A stretch of DNA of 64,000 nt from Mycolicibacterium psychrotolerans. Its GTDB lineage: Bacteria; Actinomycetota; Actinomycetes; Mycobacteriales; Mycobacteriaceae. The position numbers and the translations under genes were made by a program. Below, piece by piece: positions 59,629 through 64,000 of the stretch. The stretch's first letter is position 1. Each line of letters opens with the position of its first letter. The notes beneath the pieces are model-generated. The model had not been told where the DNA came from. It ran no database searches and saw only the letters and a program-made list of their open reading frames with translations. The stretch lies in the NCBI RefSeq assembly GCF_010729305.1, contig NZ_AP022574.1:4898001-4962000 (forward strand), written 5' to 3'.

Positions 59629-62240
59629 CCGCGACGCTGCCGACCGCCGTTCGCAACCGGGACACGATCGCGAGCTCACCGCTCGACGACGTGCTGAGCC
59701 TGCTCGGCACCACGTTCGACGGGCTGAGTACCGCCGATGCGAGCGCCCGCATCGCCGCGGTCGGCGCCAACGTGGTCCGTACGCACCGGGTGAGCGCCGC
59801 GGCGGTACTGCGCCGTCAGCTCTCCAACGCCGTGCTCGGGCTGCTCGCCGTGACCGCGGTGCTGTCGTACTTCCTCGGCGACAGCACGCAGGCGATCATC
59901 ATCGGCGTCATCCTGCTCGTCAGCGTCGGCCTCGGCTTCGTGAACGAGTACCGGGCCGAACGTGCCACCGCAGCAATGCATTCCGGTATTCACCACACCG
60001 CGGTGGTGCGCCGTGACGGCAGCTTCGACCGGGTCGACGTCATCGAGCTGGTGCCCGGCGACGTGATCCGGCTCGAGCTCGGCGAGCTGGTCCCCGCGGA
60101 TGTCAGGCTCATCGACGTCAACGGCCTGGAGTGCAACGAGAGCATCCTGACCGGGGAGTCAGCGGCGGCCGAGAAGTCCAGCGTGCCGGCACCTGTGGGA
60201 GCCGCAGTCGGCGACGCGCGCAATCTGGCCTACATGGGAACGGTCGTCAGCGCGGGCGAGGCGACGGCGGTGGTCTACGCGACGGGCGCCGATGCCGAAT
60301 TCGGCCGCATCGCGGTCGGATTGGGGGAACGCCAGCCCGAGACCGACTTCCAGGCCGGGCTGCGTCGCTTCTCCTATCTGCTGCTGCGGGTGGCCCTGAT
60401 GCTGACCGCCGTCATCATCGTGACCAACCTGCTGCTCGGCCGTCCGCTGATCGACTCGGCACTGTTCGGCCTGGCGATAGCTGTCGGCATCACCCCGCAG
60501 TTGTTGCCCGCCGTGGTCAGTACCAGCCTGGCGACCGGCTCACGGCGGCTGGCCAAGCTGAAGGTACTGGTCAAACGACTGGTCTGCATCGAGGACCTCG
60601 GTGACATCGACATCTTGATCACCGACAAGACGGGCACGTTGACCGAGGGGCATGTGGAGCTGGTCGAGGCCGTCGATCCCTCGGGGGCGCCCGCCGACCC
60701 GGTGCTTCGGTCCGGGCTGCTGGCCACCGACCTCGACCCGGCCGTCGGCGGCGTGAGCGCCAACGATCTCGACGCCGCGCTCTGGGCGGGCCGCAGGCCC
60801 GTCACCGGCGTCACGCGCGTGGCGGTGCTGCCCTTCGACCACACCCGGCGCGCCACCTCGGCCCTGGTCGACGACGGCACACGCCGCGTGCTGGTGGTCA
60901 AAGGCGCGCCCGAGCAGGTGATGGCGTGTTGCGCCGAGGTGCCGCCCGCCGCGGCGGACACGCTGTCGGCGTTGTTCGCCGACGGCAGGCGCGTGGTCGC
61001 GGTGGCCAGCAGACCTGCCGCCGGACTCACCCGGCTGTCGGCCGACGACGAGACCGGGTTGCGTCTCGAGGGATTCCTGGTCTTCGCCGACAATCCGAAG
61101 CCGGCTGCGCGCGATTCGCTGGCCCGTCTCGCGGCGCTGGGCATCGAGGTCAAGATCGCCACCGGCGACAATGCTCAGGTCGCCGAAAAGGTGTGTGCCG
61201 AACTGGGTTTACCCAGCAAGGGCACACTCACCGGGGCGCAGCTCGAGCAGATCGACGTTGACGACCTCGACGCCGCTACTCGGGACCACACGATCTTCGC
61301 CCGGATCTCCCCCACGCAGAAGGCCCGCATCGTCGCGTCGCTGCGGCACACCGGCCGCTCGGTCGGCTTCCTCGGCGACGGTGTCAACGATGCGCTGGCC
61401 CTGCACTCCGCCGATGTCGGGATATCGGTCGACACCGCCACCGACGTGGCCAAGGACGCGGCCGACGTGGTGCTGCTGGAGAAAGATCTCGATGTGCTCG
61501 CGGCGGGTGTCGCCGAGGGCCGGCGCATCTTCGCGAACACGATCAAGTACGTCCTGATGGGGACGTCGAGCAACTTCGGGAACATGTTCAGTGCCGCCGC
61601 GGCGTCGGCCGTGCTGCCGTTCCTGCCGATGCTGCCCGGGCAGATCCTGCTCAACAACCTGCTCTACGACACGTCGCAGCTGGCGATTCCCTCCGACCAC
61701 GTCGACGAGGAACAGCTGCACGCGCCTGCGCACTGGAACATCGCGTTCATCCGCCGGTTCATGCTGACCTTCGGCCCGGTCAGCTCGCTATTCGATTTCC
61801 TGACCTTCGGCCTGATGCTCGGCGTGCTGAACGCGGGCCCCGTCGAGTTCCGCACCGGCTGGTTCGTGGAATCCCTGGCGACCCAGACGCTGATCATCTT
61901 CGCGATCCGCACGCGCAAAGTACCGTTCTTCCGCAGCAGGGCCGCCGGGCTGGTGGTGGTCACCACCGGCGCTGTGATCGTCGTCGGCATCCTCCTCACC
62001 GTCACCCCCGTCGCCTCGCACCTCGGCTTCACGCCGCTGCCGTGGGAGTTCTTCGGCGCGCTCGTCGCACTGACGATCGGCTATCTGGTGCTGGTCGACG
62101 TCACCAAGTCGGTGTTCTACGCCGAGCCGATGCTTCTGGCGGGCGCACCGCACCGCACCCGCGGAGACGTCCACCGCATTCATCGCCGGGCCGCCCGGTT
62201 CAGTCACGCCGACCGGCTGCCCGCGGCGGCACCGCGATGA
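59625..62240 (+). CDS. P-type ATPase, magnesium-transporting type (MgtA-like)
   Basis: An 871-residue P3B-like ATPase. The phosphorylation site is ITDKTGTLTEG, the actuator has ILTGES, the hinge is GDGVNDALAL, and the membrane motif SSNFGNMFS with NNLLYDTSQ is typical of MgtA. About ten hydrophobic segments. It would move magnesium or a similar divalent cation inward at the cost of ATP. GTG start overlaps the PEP-synthase stop. Magnesium import downstream of an ATP/PEP enzyme is unusual. CtpF, a DosR-regulon ATPase, is a possible analogue, but the motifs fit MgtA better. Confidence 0.85.
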   Translation: MTATLPTAVRNRDTIASSPLDDVLSLLGTTFDGLSTADASARIAAVGANVVRTHRVSAAAVLRRQLSNAVLGLLAVTAVLSYFLGDSTQAIIIGVILLVSVGLGFVNEYRAERATAAMHSGIHHTAVVRRDGSFDRVDVIELVPGDVIRLELGELVPADVRLIDVNGLECNESILTGESAAAEKSSVPAPVGAAVGDARNLAYMGTVVSAGEATAVVYATGADAEFGRIAVGLGERQPETDFQAGLRRFSYLLLRVALMLTAVIIVTNLLLGRPLIDSALFGLAIAVGITPQLLPAVVSTSLATGSRRLAKLKVLVKRLVCIEDLGDIDILITDKTGTLTEGHVELVEAVDPSGAPADPVLRSGLLATDLDPAVGGVSANDLDAALWAGRRPVTGVTRVAVLPFDHTRRATSALVDDGTRRVLVVKGAPEQVMACCAEVPPAAADTLSALFADGRRVVAVASRPAAGLTRLSADDETGLRLEGFLVFADNPKPAARDSLARLAALGIEVKIATGDNAQVAEKVCAELGLPSKGTLTGAQLEQIDVDDLDAATRDHTIFARISPTQKARIVASLRHTGRSVGFLGDGVNDALALHSADVGISVDTATDVAKDAADVVLLEKDLDVLAAGVAEGRRIFANTIKYVLMGTSSNFGNMFSAAAASAVLPFLPMLPGQILLNNLLYDTSQLAIPSDHVDEEQLHAPAHWNIAFIRRFMLTFGPVSSLFDFLTFGLMLGVLNAGPVEFRTGWFVESLATQTLIIFAIRTRKVPFFRSRAAGLVVVTTGAVIVVGILLTVTPVASHLGFTPLPWEFFGALVALTIGYLVLVDVTKSVFYAEPMLLAGAPHRTRGDVHRIHRRAARFSHADRLPAAAPR

Positions 62241-64000
62241 CCGCCATGCTCGCGCGGTGGAGCCGGTACCTGGAACCGGCGTTGACCCTGTTCACCGTCG
62301 GAGCCCTCGCTGCCGGCGGGATCGCCTGGGCCGCGGGCCAACAGCGGATCGCGGACGGCTGCTGGATCGTCGGCACCCTGGCGGCACTGGCGCCGGCCGT
62401 GTGGTGGGTCATCGCAACGCTGCGCCACGGCCGGGCGGGTGTCGACGTCATCGCGGTGCTCTCCCTGGTCGGCACGCTGGTGGTGGGTGAGTACCTCGCC
62501 GGTGCGCTGATCGCGGTGATGCTGGCCGGCGGCCGTGCGCTCGAAGCGGCGGCCCAGCGCCGCGCCTCCCACGATCTGCAGGCACTGCTGGCGCACGCAC
62601 CGCGATCGGCCAACCGCCGCACCGGCGAGACGGTGCGTACGATCTCCCTCGACGACGTGGTCGTCGACGACCTGCTGGTCGTCAGGCCCGGCGAGGTCGT
62701 CCCGGTCGACGGACGAGTCACCGGCACGGTGGCCGTCCTCGACGAGTCGGTGCTCACCGGTGAACCGCTGCACGTCGAGCACCCCGCCGGCGACATGGTC
62801 CGCAGCGGCGCCGTCAACGCCGGAGGGGCGTTCGAGCTGCGGGCGACCGCCACCGCCGCGAACAGCACCTACGCCGGAATCGTCCGGCTGGCCCGGGAGG
62901 CGGGCGCCGAGAGCGCCCCCATCATCCGGCTCGCCGACCGGATCGCCGCCTGGTTCCTGCCCGTCACGCTGCTGACCGCCGGGGCGGCATGGTGGTACAG
63001 CGGCTCGGCGGCACGGGCCGTCGCGGTGCTGGTGGTCGCGACCCCCTGTCCGCTGCTGCTCGCCGCCCCGGTCGCGATAGTGTCGGGACTGTCGCGCGCC
63101 TCCCGCCGCGGAGTGGTGATCCGCAGCGGCGGTGCGCTCGAAAGCCTCGGCCGTGCAACCACTCTCGTGCTCGACAAGACCGGCACCCTGACTCAGGGCC
63201 GCCCGACTGTCCTGGAGACCCTCACCGCGCCCGGACACCGGGCGGCCGACGTGCTGACACTCGCCGCCTCGGTGGACCAGATGTCGGCCCATGTCCTCGC
63301 CGAGGCCATCGTCGACGAGGCGCTGGCCCAGGGGCTGGAACTCGCGCTGCCGGCGGCCGTCACCGAGGAACCCGGCCGGGGCGCCACCGCGACCATCGAC
63401 CACCGCAGCGTGTACGTGGGCAAGCTGGGCGCCGATACCCTGACCGCGCCGTGGGCCCGGTCGGCGTCGAACCGGGCCCGGCTGGATTCCGCGGCCATCG
63501 CCTGGGTCTGTGTCGACGGTGAGCCCGTCGGGGCCGTGCTGCTGCGCGACCCTCTTCGCCGCGATGCTCCCCGCACCATCCGACGACTGCGCACGGCCGG
63601 GTTGGACCGCCTCGTCATGCTGACGGGCGACCGCCCGGATCCCGCCCGCGAGGTCGGCGCCGTACTGGGTCTGGACGCCGTCTACGCCCAGCAGAGCCCC
63701 GCCGACAAGGTCGCGGCCGTCCGCACCGAACGCGAATCCGCGACGACGATCATGGTGGGCGACGGAGTCAACGACGCGCCCGCGTTGGCCGCCGCGACGG
63801 TCGGCGTCGCGATGGGCGCGCGCGGCGCCACCGCGTCGTCGGAGGCCGCCGACATCGTGCTGACCACCAACCGGCTGGACCGGCTGGCCGATGCGATGGA
63901 CATCGCCCGCTGGTCCCGGCGTATCGCCGTGCAGAGTGCCGGCGTCGGCATGGCGTTGTCGGGTGTGGCGATGGCGGCGGCAGCCGTCGGCTGGTTGCCG
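62237..64000 (+). CDS. Heavy-metal P1B-type ATPase with TPC membrane motif, 3' end beyond window
   Basis: At least 588 residues; the gene runs off the window. Two pairs of N-terminal hydrophobic helices precede the actuator (VLTGEP), then the metal-site helix reads VVATPCPLLLAAP, the phosphorylation site LVLDKTGTLTQG and the hinge GDGVNDAPALAAA. There is no N-terminal metal-binding domain. The usual CPC of copper or zinc exporters is TPC here, a mark of minor P1B subgroups with uncertain metal preference (nickel, iron and cobalt have been suggested). The start overlaps the MgtA-like gene stop (ATGA). Confidence 0.85.
   Translation, partial: MTAMLARWSRYLEPALTLFTVGALAAGGIAWAAGQQRIADGCWIVGTLAALAPAVWWVIATLRHGRAGVDVIAVLSLVGTLVVGEYLAGALIAVMLAGGRALEAAAQRRASHDLQALLAHAPRSANRRTGETVRTISLDDVVVDDLLVVRPGEVVPVDGRVTGTVAVLDESVLTGEPLHVEHPAGDMVRSGAVNAGGAFELRATATAANSTYAGIVRLAREAGAESAPIIRLADRIAAWFLPVTLLTAGAAWWYSGSAARAVAVLVVATPCPLLLAAPVAIVSGLSRASRRGVVIRSGGALESLGRATTLVLDKTGTLTQGRPTVLETLTAPGHRAADVLTLAASVDQMSAHVLAEAIVDEALAQGLELALPAAVTEEPGRGATATIDHRSVYVGKLGADTLTAPWARSASNRARLDSAAIAWVCVDGEPVGAVLLRDPLRRDAPRTIRRLRTAGLDRLVMLTGDRPDPAREVGAVLGLDAVYAQQSPADKVAAVRTERESATTIMVGDGVNDAPALAAATVGVAMGARGATASSEAADIVLTTNRLDRLADAMDIARWSRRIAVQSAGVGMALSGVAMAAAAVGWLP

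Noticed and set aside
1..64000. CRISPR arrays, tRNA genes, insertion sequences, prophage or attachment sites
   Set aside because: No regularly spaced repeats, cloverleaf-like segments, transposase or integrase genes were recognised on either strand.

Overview
The window is high-GC actinobacterial DNA. Gene content and order point to a fast-growing mycobacterium (Mycolicibacterium type): EthA-like monooxygenases, fabG3, aofH next to an Hpx-like hydrolase, a DevS heme sensor kinase, narGHJI, pfkB, an Rv2030c-like fusion, otsB1 and an F420-type oxidoreductase. Genes are densely packed with many ATGA/GTGA start-stop overlaps. No tRNA, rRNA, CRISPR array or insertion sequence was seen. No gene-free stretch exceeds 300 bases; the longest is about 265 bases (25431-25695).

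Region 1 (1-2139) holds two tandem flavin monooxygenases, the first cut by the window edge. Region 2 (2303-17205) is the most striking part: a compact locus that reads as a complete route for breaking down cyclic secondary amines (piperidine, pyrrolidine, possibly morpholine). A minus-strand operon encodes a CYP151/PipA/MorA-like P450, a 3Fe-4S ferredoxin, a glutamine-synthetase-like ligase, a substrate-binding-fold protein, two C26 gamma-glutamyl hydrolases and a PucR regulator. Upstream of it are a soluble Cache protein and a GntR (PipR-like) regulator, with a divergent APC permease. Converging on it is a plus-strand operon of omega-aminotransferase, glutaryl-CoA dehydrogenase, semialdehyde dehydrogenase and class III CoA-transferase. 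Together these could take the ring to 5-aminovalerate or GABA, then to glutarate or succinate, and glutarate via glutaryl-CoA to crotonyl-CoA.

Region 3 (17261-28660) is mixed catabolic: an F420-type oxidoreductase, AofH amine oxidase, alpha/beta hydrolase, FadB4-like oxidoreductase, a broken LuxR regulator with a DUF2505-type gene between its halves, two SDRs (one FabG3-like), a small secreted cysteine protein, and a long BVMO plus alcohol dehydrogenase pair behind a palindromic operator.

Region 4 (28666-64000) looks like a hypoxia/dormancy (DosR-type) island: DevS kinase; the minus-strand chain Rv2030c-like fusion-pfkB-narK-narGHJI; a PNPOx-fold protein; a pyruvate-kinase-like protein; a group 3b NiFe hydrogenase with its protease; an arginine deiminase operon (arcD-arcA-OTC-arcC); the OtsB1 trehalose enzyme; a PEP-synthase-like enzyme; and two P-type ATPases, the last cut by the window edge. 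Five sequences resembling the DosR box lie in the few intergenic spaces of this region, consistent with coordinated control of fermentation, respiration on nitrate, hydrogen metabolism and carbon storage. The response regulator itself is not in the window.
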